Notes under the pieces: generated by a model
Seen by the model: only the letters and a program-made list of their open reading frames with translations
What the model was told of the DNA's origin: nothing
The model's database searches: none
Made by a program: the position numbers and the translations under genes
Assembly: GCA_025355995.1 (NCBI GenBank)
Contig: JANXYQ010000103.1
Coordinates: 1 to 64,000, forward strand
DNA: 64,000 bases
From: Spirochaetaceae bacterium
GTDB lineage: Bacteria > Spirochaetota > Spirochaetia > Treponematales > Rectinemataceae
Direction of reading: 5' to 3'
Shown: positions 50,749 through 59,071 of the stretch, piece after piece
Layout of the letters: each line of letters opens with the position of its first letter
Position numbering within the stretch: position 1 is the first letter of the stretch

Positions 50749-51726
50749 ATGTTCGAACGCATCATAGTCACCCTCGACGGCTCCTCGAGCTCGGAAGCCG
50801 CCCTGCCCGCGGCCGAGGGCCTCGCCCGCCGCCTGGGCTCCTCCGTCATGCTGCTCCACGTCGTCGAGGCCCGGCCGCCCAAGGCGGTCCACGGCGAGCG
50901 CCACCTCTCCTCCGCGTCCGAGGCGGAAGCCTACCTCGCGCCCCTCGTAGCCCGCCTCGAGCTCTGCGGCATCCGCGCCCGCGCCCACGTCCACGATTCG
51001 GATTCCGCTGGCGAGGTCACGGGCTCGCGCGGCGTCGTCGCCTCGGTCGCGGCGCACGAAGCGGAGTTCGGCAACGACCTCGCCGTGATGGCCGCCCACG
51101 GCAAGCGAGGCCTCTCGGACGCCCTCTCCGGCTCGCTGCCGCTCAAGGTGGCGGCCTCGGGCGGCGCCTCGGTCCTCCTCGTGCCTCGGCCGGCCCTGGC
51201 CGAGCACCGTCGCGCCAGCGCTCGCGCCGTCGAGGGAGCCTGCGAGGACCCCTCGACGACCGCCTTCGAGCCGCGCCGGCTCATAGTGCCCCTGGACGGG
51301 AGGATCGAGCACGAGGCGGCCCTGCCGGCGGCACTCGCCCTCGCGAAGGCCTTCGGCCTGCCCCTGCGGCTCGTGGCCGTCGTCCCGCGCTCCGGCTCCG
51401 ATGCGGGCGGCGCGGGCATGGCCTTCGCGAGGATGTCGCCGGCCCTGAGCGGCGCCTCCCTCGAGTACGCGGCCGGGGCCTCGGAGACCTACCTGGCCGG
51501 CATCGCCGCCCGGCTCGCGCCCGGAGGCTTGAAGGCCGACTGGAAAGTGCTGCGCGGAAGGCCCGCCAAGGCCATAGTTTCCGCCGCCGAGGAGGGAGAC
51601 CTACTCGTGCTGTCCACGCACCGGCGCCTCGGCCTCGACGCCAGCCTCGACGGCTGCGTGGCCTTCGGCGTAGCCCAGGCCTGGAAGGGGGCCATGCTCG
51701 TGGTCCCCATCCCGAAGGAAGGCTAG
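50749..51726 (+). CDS. Tandem universal stress protein (UspA x2)
   Basis: 325 residues: two Usp domains (1-150 and about 170-325), each starting with a FERIIVTLDGSSSSEAALPA- or RRLIVPLDGRIEHEAALPA-type strand. The nucleotide-loop pattern near the end of each domain reads SGSLPLKVAASGGASVLLVP in the first; in the second it is degenerate (LDGCVAFGVAQAWKGAMLVV). AAGGAG precedes the ATG. Last gene of the mntH operon; it may sense nucleotide or stress and modulate metal import. It overlaps the convergent ATPase gene by four bases. Confidence 0.88.
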   Translation: MFERIIVTLDGSSSSEAALPAAEGLARRLGSSVMLLHVVEARPPKAVHGERHLSSASEAEAYLAPLVARLELCGIRARAHVHDSDSAGEVTGSRGVVASVAAHEAEFGNDLAVMAAHGKRGLSDALSGSLPLKVAASGGASVLLVPRPALAEHRRASARAVEGACEDPSTTAFEPRRLIVPLDGRIEHEAALPAALALAKAFGLPLRLVAVVPRSGSDAGGAGMAFARMSPALSGASLEYAAGASETYLAGIAARLAPGGLKADWKVLRGRPAKAIVSAAEEGDLLVLSTHRRLGLDASLDGCVAFGVAQAWKGAMLVVPIPKEG

Positions 51727-52781
51727 GGGCCCACGCTCCTAACGCGCAGCCCGTCGGCCTTGCCGAAGAGGTGATATTTCGATAACGATACGGTCAAGGG
51801 AGCCCCGGTCGCGTACCGGCCTCCCGCGGGTGCGCGCAAGGAGATCTCGCCGTCCGCGGCGAGGAGCGTGAGGACGACGGCCTTCTTGAGCGCGAGCGGC
51901 CTCGCGTCGATTATGGTGCCCCTAACGGACAGCGCGCCTTCGCGCGCGCCGACCTCGACGTCATCGGGGCGGACGCCGATCGTATAGCCCTCCAGGTCCT
52001 TCGATACGAAGGCCCCGTCCAGGAGATTGATCGAAGGCGTCTCCGGCTCGAAATTGATGAAGTCCGCGGCGAAGACGCTCCGCGGCTCCTCGTAGATCTC
52101 CACGGCGGTTCCCACCTGCTCTATCTTGCCGTCCTTCATTATCGCGATGAGGTCGGCCAGGACGAGGGCCTCGACCTGGTCGTGGGTGACGTATACAGTG
52201 GTGATGCCGAACTGCTTCAGGAGGACGCGCAGCTGGGTCCGATACTTCTCGCGGAGCTTCTGGTCGAGGTTGGAGAAGGGCTCGTCGAGGAGGAAGAGCC
52301 TCGGATCGCGCGTGATGCAGCGGCCGACCGCGACGCGCTGCCGCTCGCCGCCGGAGAGGCCCTTGGGCATGCGGTCCATGAGCCTCTCGATGTCGACGCC
52401 GAGCAGCTCGGCGGTGCGGCGGTACTTCTCGGCCGCCTCGGCGTCCAGCTCGGGAGTGCGCTTCCTGAAGACGAAATAGGAGAGGACGTTGGTCCGCGAG
52501 TCCATGTTCGGGTAGAGGGCGTAGTTCTGGAACACCATGCCGATCCTGCGCTCGGAGGGAGGCACCTCCCCCATGTCAACGCCGTCGTAGAGTATGCTCC
52601 CCCCGTCCACGCTCTCGAGGCCGGCGATGAGCCTGAGCAGGGTGCTCTTGCCGCAGCCGCTGGGCCCAAGTATCGCGACGACCTTCCCGTCGGGGATATT
52701 GAGGTCGAGGCCCTCGATTCTGAAAGTCGAGCCGTCGGCCCGAAGGGTCTTGCGGACTTGTCGCAGCTCGATATGGGCCAT
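51723..52781 (-). CDS. Carbohydrate ABC transporter ATP-binding protein (MalK/MsmK type)
   Basis: 352 residues. Walker A GPSGCGKST, Q-loop FQNYALYP, signature LSGGERQRVAVGR, Walker B LFLLDEPFSNLD and H-loop VYVTHDQVEAL are all intact. A C-terminal TOBE regulatory domain follows (from about 240). GGGAG precedes the ATG. It lies 11 bases after a GH9 gene and has no permeases nearby, while the sugar operon at 33-39 kb lacks an ATPase. It is therefore a candidate shared ATPase for several sugar importers, as MsmX/MsmK are in Gram-positive bacteria. Confidence 0.94.
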   Translation of the reverse strand: MAHIELRQVRKTLRADGSTFRIEGLDLNIPDGKVVAILGPSGCGKSTLLRLIAGLESVDGGSILYDGVDMGEVPPSERRIGMVFQNYALYPNMDSRTNVLSYFVFRKRTPELDAEAAEKYRRTAELLGVDIERLMDRMPKGLSGGERQRVAVGRCITRDPRLFLLDEPFSNLDQKLREKYRTQLRVLLKQFGITTVYVTHDQVEALVLADLIAIMKDGKIEQVGTAVEIYEEPRSVFAADFINFEPETPSINLLDGAFVSKDLEGYTIGVRPDDVEVGAREGALSVRGTIIDARPLALKKAVVLTLLAADGEISLRAPAGGRYATGAPLTVSLSKYHLFGKADGLRVRSVGP

Positions 52782-52792
52782 CGCGCGCTCCC

Positions 52793-54586
52793 TTATCGTC
52801 CGCGCTCGTGGGCGACGCGGGCCGCGGTCGCGAGCAGGAACCACGAGGCGTGGGGCAGCCACTGCTCGGCCCAGCGCCAATTGTCGTCCGACTCGGCGCC
52901 GGCCTCGCCCGGGCGCAGGAAGGCGATGCCCTCCTCGTCATCGAAGGCGCCGGTGACGCCGTTGCAGATGCCTCCGGGGCAGTTGACGAAATCGTAACGC
53001 CCGTTGAAGGAGTACTGGATGTTGTTGCGGCCGTAGCCCTCGATCATGCAGGCGTCGAAGGGATTGAGGCCCATGATCCAGTCGAGCTGGTCTGCGGCGT
53101 ATCTCTCGAGCTCGGCCGAGAGTCCCCGGAGCGCTCCCGAAGAGGCCAGCAGGGTAGCGGAGCAGGCGAGGGAGGCGAGGCGGGCGTTCTCGCCCTGCCA
53201 CCAAGGCGCGGCCCGCGAGTTATGGGGAAAGAAGAAGCGACGCTTCACCCGCCCCGAGTCCTCGTCCTTGAACAGGAAGCGGGCGTAGCCGAAGGGATTG
53301 GCGACCTCCCCGGCAAGGGCGAGCTCGAGGCGCAGGGCCTTCGCGACGGCTTCCCTCGCCGCCGCCGTCGACGCGGGATCCTTCTCTATCTCCGCGTAGG
53401 AAAGCAGGGCGAAGGCGGGCAGGCCCGCGTCCGAGGCGTGGTAGAAAGGCCGCCCCGGGGCGACCTCCCAGTACCCGGCGCCCTCGGCCTCTTCGACCAT
53501 GCGCCCTCGGACCCTCGCCGCCATGTCCCGCGCCTTGAGGAGATAGCCGTATTCGCGCGTTGCGCGATACAGCTCCACGAGCGCCGACAAGGCGCAGTAC
53601 TCGTCTATGAGGTTCCACTCGCCGTCGTTCGCGTACAGTTCGTTGTCGCGCTCGAGTACGGCATATGCCGATTTGGCCGCCTCGACATACTCGGCCTGGG
53701 AGAAGGCGGTCCCGGGATAGCGATGCCTGGCGGCGCTCGCGAGGGCGGCTATCGCGAAGCCTCCGCCCGAGCGGAAGGAGACCTCGTAGTTGCGGTCGGT
53801 AACCGTCTCCTCCGCCGCCGTGGAGGCTTCGCCGAACTGGTAGCTGGAGCGGCGGTACTCGAGCTCGATCGTCCGCTTCTCGGAGACGATGTCGAAGGCC
53901 TTGTCGCGGGCGATGGAGCGGAAGAAGGAGCCCGAGGGCGCGCGCATCCGCATCAGGAAATCCGCTCCCCAGGTTCCCTCGTCGAGGAGGCGCCGGCCGA
54001 TCATCGAGTACTGCTCGTCGCCCGAGGCTTCCAGCAGGTCGTAGGCGCGGAAGAAGGCGAAGGCCGAGAAGGCCGCCTGCTGCGGGTTGAAGTAGCTCGC
54101 GTGGGAGAGGTGCGAGAGGTGGATGCCGTAGTCGCCCGAGGCGTCGTACCAGCCGCCGCGGAGATCGAGGGCGGAGGCGCCGGAGGAGGCGCGCGGCCCC
54201 GCGAAGCCTATGCGGCCGTCGCGATGCAGCCACTCGCCCGAGGAACGCTGGGCCTTGAAGTAGTAGCCGAGGCCCGAGATCATGCGGATGCCCACGAGGC
54301 TCTCGCGCACTTCGAAAATGCCCGAGCGGATCGTCCCCGAGGCCGTCTCCAGCTCGATGAGGTACTGCCCGTCCCCGCGGAGCGCCGAGAAGTCCAGCGT
54401 CCAATAGCTGCCCGTGTTCCACGAGGCTACCGGGCCGACGTAGTCCGCCTCGCCCGAGAAGGCGACGCTCGCCCCCTCCGCGCGGACCACCGAGAAGCGG
54501 CCGGCCCCCGCCTTCGCGTCGGCCTGCAGCACCGCCTTCTTGGGCCCCAGGCTCGTATATCCGATATGGTTCGTCAGTAGGGTCAT
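52793..54586 (-). CDS. Glycoside hydrolase family 9 enzyme, cytoplasmic
   Basis: 597 residues with no signal peptide. Residues 3-95 are the N-terminal immunoglobulin-like domain of GH9; the catalytic (alpha/alpha)6 barrel follows. The nucleophile-activating base region is GGWYDASGDYGIH (D148, D152); the acid is E574 in DDNWRWAEQWLP. GLNPFDACMIEGYGRNN fits the conserved GH9 C-terminal part. Cytoplasmic GH9 enzymes usually cleave small imported beta-glucosides or glucosaminides rather than polymeric cellulose. It is cotranscribed with the ATPase gene downstream. Confidence 0.9.
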   Translation of the reverse strand: MTLLTNHIGYTSLGPKKAVLQADAKAGAGRFSVVRAEGASVAFSGEADYVGPVASWNTGSYWTLDFSALRGDGQYLIELETASGTIRSGIFEVRESLVGIRMISGLGYYFKAQRSSGEWLHRDGRIGFAGPRASSGASALDLRGGWYDASGDYGIHLSHLSHASYFNPQQAAFSAFAFFRAYDLLEASGDEQYSMIGRRLLDEGTWGADFLMRMRAPSGSFFRSIARDKAFDIVSEKRTIELEYRRSSYQFGEASTAAEETVTDRNYEVSFRSGGGFAIAALASAARHRYPGTAFSQAEYVEAAKSAYAVLERDNELYANDGEWNLIDEYCALSALVELYRATREYGYLLKARDMAARVRGRMVEEAEGAGYWEVAPGRPFYHASDAGLPAFALLSYAEIEKDPASTAAAREAVAKALRLELALAGEVANPFGYARFLFKDEDSGRVKRRFFFPHNSRAAPWWQGENARLASLACSATLLASSGALRGLSAELERYAADQLDWIMGLNPFDACMIEGYGRNNIQYSFNGRYDFVNCPGGICNGVTGAFDDEEGIAFLRPGEAGAESDDNWRWAEQWLPHASWFLLATAARVAHERGR

Positions 54587-54671
54587 CGCGGCGAGTGTAG
54601 TTCCGCCCTATCGGGCGGTCAAGCTGGAAGGCAGGTTGCAGAAGCTCCCCCGGGCCTATAGTATCGAGGCT

Positions 54672-56576
54672 ATGACGCAAGGCGCATGGAGAAGGAAGCT
54701 CGCGGCCCTGGGACCCAGGGACATGGGACCCAGGAGCGGCGAGGTGCTGGGCAGGCTCGAGGAGCTGGCCATCGACGAGGGCGCCGCGGTCCTGGACGCC
54801 GCCTGGGGCTCGCTGCGCTCGGGTTCCGGGCCCAACGGCCTCCTGGTCCTCACGGACCAGCACCTCGCCTTCGTGGCGCCCGCCCCCGGCCCGTTGCGCG
54901 TCTGGTCCCTCCGCGGCCTCGCCGGCGGAGGGCCCCGCCCACCCCTGCGGGCCTCCGGCGCCGCCGACGAGGGCAGTTCGTGGTCGGTCGCCGTCGCAGC
55001 CGGGGCGATAGCCGAAGCCTGGCGGCTCGAGCCGCCCGCGCCCGAGCCCCGCCCCGCCCCGGCGGAAGCTCCACCGCGCGACGACTCCCCTTCCCCCCCG
55101 GGACAGGCTTCCGCAGGCGCCGTCGGGAGCGGCACCCTGGTCGCGGGCGCGAAGCGCTTCATGGAGGCGGTGATTTCCGACCTCGAGCTCCTCCTCCCCG
55201 ACGCCTGGGGGCTCGCGGCCGCCTGCTACGACCGCGTCGGCATGGCCGACGAGGAGCGTCGCGTCTTCGCAGCCCTGAGCCTCCTTCCCTTCATCGCCAA
55301 GACGGGACCCTCGGGCCCGGCCCTGCCCGGCCCCGAGGGCATGAAGGAATTCTTCCGCGCCGGATCGCTCTCGGACGAGAAGCGTGCGAGCCTCCTCGCA
55401 TGGGCGGGCGAGGTCGAATCTCAGGTCGCGGGCAGGCGCACCGCCGACTGGGGCGGAGGCCTCGCGAGGCTCAAGGCCCGCGACGAGGCCGAGGGTGGGG
55501 TCCGCTTCCATCGAGCGGCCGAGGCCTTCATACAATGGGCCAACATCTACGTGACCTCGGGCGGCCTCGACTGGGGCGATCCCTATTTCCTGAAATCAGT
55601 CTCGCACGACATACTCAATCCCATCGCCCATAACGCCGCGAAACGCGAGGCCGAGGCTCCGCGCGACCGTCCCGCCGCTCGAGACGCGGGCGTCGCGTCG
55701 GCGACCGCGACGGCGACGGGAACGTCGCGAGCGGCGGAGAAGGAGCCGGAGGCCAAGACCCAGGCCGCCCTCGACGCGGCGATGGCCAAGCTCGAGGCCC
55801 TGACCGGCATGGATCCGATCAAGGAGCAGGTGCGCAGCCTCTCGAACCTCATGCGCGTGCACCGCAGGCGCGAGGCCCTCGGCATGAAGGTGCCGCACAT
55901 CGCGCTGCACTCCGCCTTCACGGGAAGGCCCGGCACGGGCAAGACCACCGTGGCGCGCCTCCTCGGCGAGATCTTCGCGGCGCAGGGCTTCCTCGCGAAG
56001 GGACACCTCGTGGAGACCGACAGGTCCGACCTCGTCGCCGGCTTCGTCGGGCAGACCGCCGGCAGGATGGACGAGGCGGTGAGCCGCGCCCTGGACGGGC
56101 TGCTCTTCATCGACGAGGCCTACACGCTGGTCCCCGAGGGCGCGGGCAACGACTTCGGGGCCGAGGCCGTGGACACCCTCCTGAAGCGCATGGAGGACTA
56201 CCGCGACAGGCTCGTCGTGATCGTGGCCGGCTACCCCGAGGAGATGGAGCGCTTCCTCGACTCGAACCCGGGCCTCTCGAGCCGCTTCGGACGCCGGTTC
56301 GTCTTCGACGACTTCGCGCCAGAGGAGCTCGAGACGATCTTCCTGCGCTTCGTCTCGGACACGGGCATGAGCCTGACCGACGGCGCCCTGGGCAAGCTGC
56401 GCGTCTTCCTGAAGGCGGCCTACGACCAGCGCGACGACAGCTTCGGCAACGGCCGCTTCGTGCGCAACCTCTTCGAGAAGGCGCTCGAGCGCCAGGCAGA
56501 CAGGCTGGCGCCCTACGCCGACCTCACTCAGGAGCTGCTGTCCACGATCGAGGAGACGGACCTTCCGGATAAATGA
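54672..56576 (+). CDS. AAA ATPase of the CbbX/SpoVK class with N-terminal PH-like domain
   Basis: 634 residues. Residues about 20-110 look like a bacterial PH-like domain (GLLVLTDQHLAFVAPAPG, RVWSLRGL). A proline-rich linker and a helical region (about 150-300) follow, then a short charged linker. The AAA core (about 365-625) has Walker A FTGRPGTGKTTVARLL near residue 416, Walker B LLFIDEAYTL, sensor VIVAGYPEEME and the arginine finger NPGLSSRFGRR. The relatives CbbX and SpoVK remodel protein complexes; EccA of type VII secretion is also in this class. The ATG at 54672 is chosen for GAGG upstream and the fit of the first domain. The client is unknown. Confidence 0.88.
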   Translation: MTQGAWRRKLAALGPRDMGPRSGEVLGRLEELAIDEGAAVLDAAWGSLRSGSGPNGLLVLTDQHLAFVAPAPGPLRVWSLRGLAGGGPRPPLRASGAADEGSSWSVAVAAGAIAEAWRLEPPAPEPRPAPAEAPPRDDSPSPPGQASAGAVGSGTLVAGAKRFMEAVISDLELLLPDAWGLAAACYDRVGMADEERRVFAALSLLPFIAKTGPSGPALPGPEGMKEFFRAGSLSDEKRASLLAWAGEVESQVAGRRTADWGGGLARLKARDEAEGGVRFHRAAEAFIQWANIYVTSGGLDWGDPYFLKSVSHDILNPIAHNAAKREAEAPRDRPAARDAGVASATATATGTSRAAEKEPEAKTQAALDAAMAKLEALTGMDPIKEQVRSLSNLMRVHRRREALGMKVPHIALHSAFTGRPGTGKTTVARLLGEIFAAQGFLAKGHLVETDRSDLVAGFVGQTAGRMDEAVSRALDGLLFIDEAYTLVPEGAGNDFGAEAVDTLLKRMEDYRDRLVVIVAGYPEEMERFLDSNPGLSSRFGRRFVFDDFAPEELETIFLRFVSDTGMSLTDGALGKLRVFLKAAYDQRDDSFGNGRFVRNLFEKALERQADRLAPYADLTQELLSTIEETDLPDK

Positions 56577-56635
56577 CATAGGGCAGAAAGGGCTTGAATC
56601 ATTGATTCCCTGGCCTGTTCGCAATCGGAGCGCGG

Positions 56636-57252
56636 ATGAAAAAGACCGAGCCATCCAAGAAGCTGGGTTTTACCGCCTTAATGATTATTTGTGGGGCCCT
56701 CGAGGTCTTTTCCCAAGACGGCCCCTTCGTTATCAGGGACGTCGATCTCCGGGTCCAGGGGAGGACGCGATCCTTCGTCCTCATGCAAAAACTCCTCGCC
56801 GATGGCACAATGATAGGAAAGACCTTCGACAATCTCGCCTCCTTCGAGGCCTTCATCGAGCATCAGCGACAATTAATCTGCAATTACCGCGTCATCGCCT
56901 CGGCCCTATCGAGTTACGGGCTGAGCCCCGGAGCATCCGGGGGCAGCGATGCCCACGTCAGATTCGACGTCGTCGATACATGGAACCTCGCCCTCCTTCC
57001 CAAGCCCAGCCCTTCATCGACGCCGTGGTAGTGATGCCTTCTTGGCGATGGGCTCCGAGCGCCGATTGGCTCTGGGCATCGAGCGGGCTCGAACTCATCT
57101 TCTTCCCGACCCATTGGCGGAGTTTTATCGTGAGGACGGGAATCGGCTGGGACTTGATCAGCCTGGCTCAGACACATTCCCTTTGGGCGACCTCGCGACG
57201 GGACGGCAGGAGCCCATGGGAATACAGCATCGGAACGGGCTTGGCCTATTGA
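56636..57252 (+). pseudogene. Broken BamA/Omp85-like protein
   Basis: The first frame encodes 131 residues: a signal-like start, then a POTRA-like domain (FVIRDVDLRVQGRTRSFVLM, ASFEAFIEHQRQLICNYRVI, VRFDVVDTWNLALLPKP). It stops at 57031. From about 56995 a second frame carries barrel-like strands (WLWASSGLELIFFPTHW, SFIVRTGIGWDLISL) and ends WEYSIGTGLAY at 57252, with the aromatic last residue of outer-membrane barrels. The VDTWN-LPKP motif recalls, from memory, spirochaetal Omp85-like proteins that are much larger. A frameshift plus a large internal deletion is the best reading. Confidence 0.6.
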
Positions 57253-57267
57253 GGGAAGCCCGGAAGC

Positions 57268-57942
57268 TCAGAATCGATAGCTCGCGGCGAAGCTCAGGCT
57301 CGTCGCGTTCGATACGACGTGGACGTAGAATTTGCTGCCCGATCCGTCCTCGTCGCAGGTCCAGGATTGCCTCGTCCCGGGATCCGAGGTCGAGCGGAGG
57401 AGATCGAGGCCCTTATAGGGGTAGAATTCCACGTGCCCCCCGCCGGAGATGTCGAAATCGTAGGAGAAGCCCCTCTGCAGCATGGTGACGTACCAGCGGT
57501 CCGCGCCGCCGTAGGCATGGACGGCCCCGCCGTCGTACCAGATCAATTGCTCGGTATCGAGGGCGAAGCCGTCGTCGCTCGCGGAGCCTCCCGTCGAGCC
57601 GGACTTGAAGACCGTCTGAACGGTCGCGCGGTACTTCATCGCGCGGTAATCGGAGCCGACCGGAATCGAATAGCTCGTGCCCGTGACGAACGTGGTGTTC
57701 GGGAGGGGGCCCTCGTCCCAGCTGACCTGGTAGCCCTCGACCTCGTAGCCCTTCCATTTGTCGCTCGAGAGGTTAGGCGCGCCCCAGCCGATCGTGATCT
57801 CGCTCGCGTAGTCGCCGTCGCTCGCGCTGACCGCCGTCGGGGCCGCGTCGTCGAACAGCGCGTTGAAAAGGTCCTGGCAGCCCGCGAGGCCGAGGGCGGC
57901 CATGAGGGCGGCGAGTGCGAGGAAGGCGGGCCTGACCCTCAT
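57268..57942 (-). CDS. Lipoprotein with fibronectin type III-like domain
   Basis: 224 residues with a lipobox (LGLAGC). Residues about 35-125 look like a fibronectin type III domain (ASDGDYASEITIGWGAP, GYEVEGYQVSWDEGP, YRATVQTVFKSGS). The C-terminal half is beta-rich with WYVTMLQRGFSYDF and FYVHVVSNATSLSF. The ATG overlaps the stop of the upstream barrel gene (ATGA), so the two are coupled and probably work together at the cell envelope. Function unknown. Confidence 0.82.
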   Translation of the reverse strand: MRVRPAFLALAALMAALGLAGCQDLFNALFDDAAPTAVSASDGDYASEITIGWGAPNLSSDKWKGYEVEGYQVSWDEGPLPNTTFVTGTSYSIPVGSDYRAMKYRATVQTVFKSGSTGGSASDDGFALDTEQLIWYDGGAVHAYGGADRWYVTMLQRGFSYDFDISGGGHVEFYPYKGLDLLRSTSDPGTRQSWTCDEDGSGSKFYVHVVSNATSLSFAASYRF

Positions 57943-58622
57943 AGCCTGAACCCCGCGAATACCAGCAGGTTGCCAGCCCGGTCGAAGTAGTCGAAGCCGA
58001 GCCTCGCGGCGGCGGTTGCCGCGTCCATCAGGGAATCGACGACGAAGAGGTACTCCAGGCCGATCCGCGCGAAGCGAGCCGGTCTGTACTCGAGGCCCAG
58101 GCGGAACGAGAGGCCGAGGTAGGCCTTGAAGGACTGCTTGAATTGGTCGAAGGCGTCCGAAAGCCCGGGGTAATACTTCGTGGACTCGTTCGGCACGATG
58201 AGCGACAGGGCCGGCCCCGCGCCGACGCGGACGGCGAAAGGCGCGCCGTAGCTCTCCAGCGGGGCGATGTACCAGGCGACCGGGGAGATGAAGTGCTTGG
58301 TGTGATAGAAGATCCAGCTTGACCTCATGCCGGAAAAGCCGTCGGGCATCGAGCTCCATTGGACCGGGCCGGTCCAAGGACCCGAGCCGCTCTCGGGATA
58401 ATAGTACTCGGTCTCCATGAAGGCGTAGTCGAGGCTGAGCTCGAAGTTGGGCGAGGCGATATAGCGGAGGCTTAGGCCTGGAAATGCGGAGCGGAAGACG
58501 TCGGCGCGCGCGGATGGCGTGCCCGCGAAAAGGTCGACCCCTAGGCGGCCTCCCTGCGCGGCGGCGGACGCGAGGGCGCAGGAAAACAGAATCGCCGCGG
58601 ACGCGACCCGGATCGCATTCAT
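57939..58622 (-). CDS. Outer-membrane beta-barrel protein
   Basis: 227 residues with a signal peptide (1-22, SAAAQG). The rest is alternating amphipathic strands (GLSLRYIASPNFELSLDYAF, FAVRVGAGPALSLIV, YLGLSFRLGLEYRPA, ARIGLEYLFVV) ending in LVFAGFRL, consistent with an 8- to 10-stranded barrel. The lipoprotein gene downstream overlaps by four bases. No similarity beyond the general OmpW/OmpX-like type was recognised. Confidence 0.8.
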   Translation of the reverse strand: MNAIRVASAAILFSCALASAAAQGGRLGVDLFAGTPSARADVFRSAFPGLSLRYIASPNFELSLDYAFMETEYYYPESGSGPWTGPVQWSSMPDGFSGMRSSWIFYHTKHFISPVAWYIAPLESYGAPFAVRVGAGPALSLIVPNESTKYYPGLSDAFDQFKQSFKAYLGLSFRLGLEYRPARFARIGLEYLFVVDSLMDAATAAARLGFDYFDRAGNLLVFAGFRL

Positions 58623-58673
58623 ATATAGGCAAGTATATCCATTACGCCGAGAATCGCAATGCCGCCCAGAGCG

Positions 58674-59040
58674 CTACAGCTTGATCCAGATTTTCCTCGC
58701 GTCCATGACCAGGGCAGCGGCGGCGACGAGGGCCAGGACCAGGAAGGATCCGCCCCAGGCGAGGGAGGTGGCGGAGGAAGCCGGCGCGAGCGCCTTGAGA
58801 CCGAGGGTGAGGACCCCGCCGGCCATGTAGGCGAAGAGCGGGTTCCGGCCCAAGTCGCCCACGAGCGGCGGCTCCCTCCCCGCGATGCCGACGAGGACTT
58901 CGACCGCGGCCAAGGCGAGGAGGGCCGCGCCGAAGGTCAGCAGCAGGTAGCTGACCGAGAGCAGGTGCTTGTTCAGCGGCAGCGCGAGGGAGGAGGCAAG
59001 GGCGCAGGCGCAGATCGCGGTGCCATGGCTAGACTGTAGG
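58674..59040 (-). pseudogene. Remnant of a DUF5009/HGSNAT-like membrane acyltransferase
   Basis: The minus-strand frame ending at 58674 encodes LPLNKHLLSVSYLLLTFGAA, VGDLGRNPLFAYM and a last hydrophobic helix ending ARKIWIKL. These match, by pattern, the C-terminal three or four helices of heparan-alpha-glucosaminide acetyltransferase-like proteins, which are over 350 residues. There is no start codon ahead of the matching part, and the livF gene begins at once upstream, so only the 3' end survives. The frame contains an ATG at 58913, giving 79 residues, but this would cut the domain. Confidence 0.5.
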
Positions 59041-59071
59041 CCGAGGGCGGGCCCGACGCAAGGGAGGCGGC

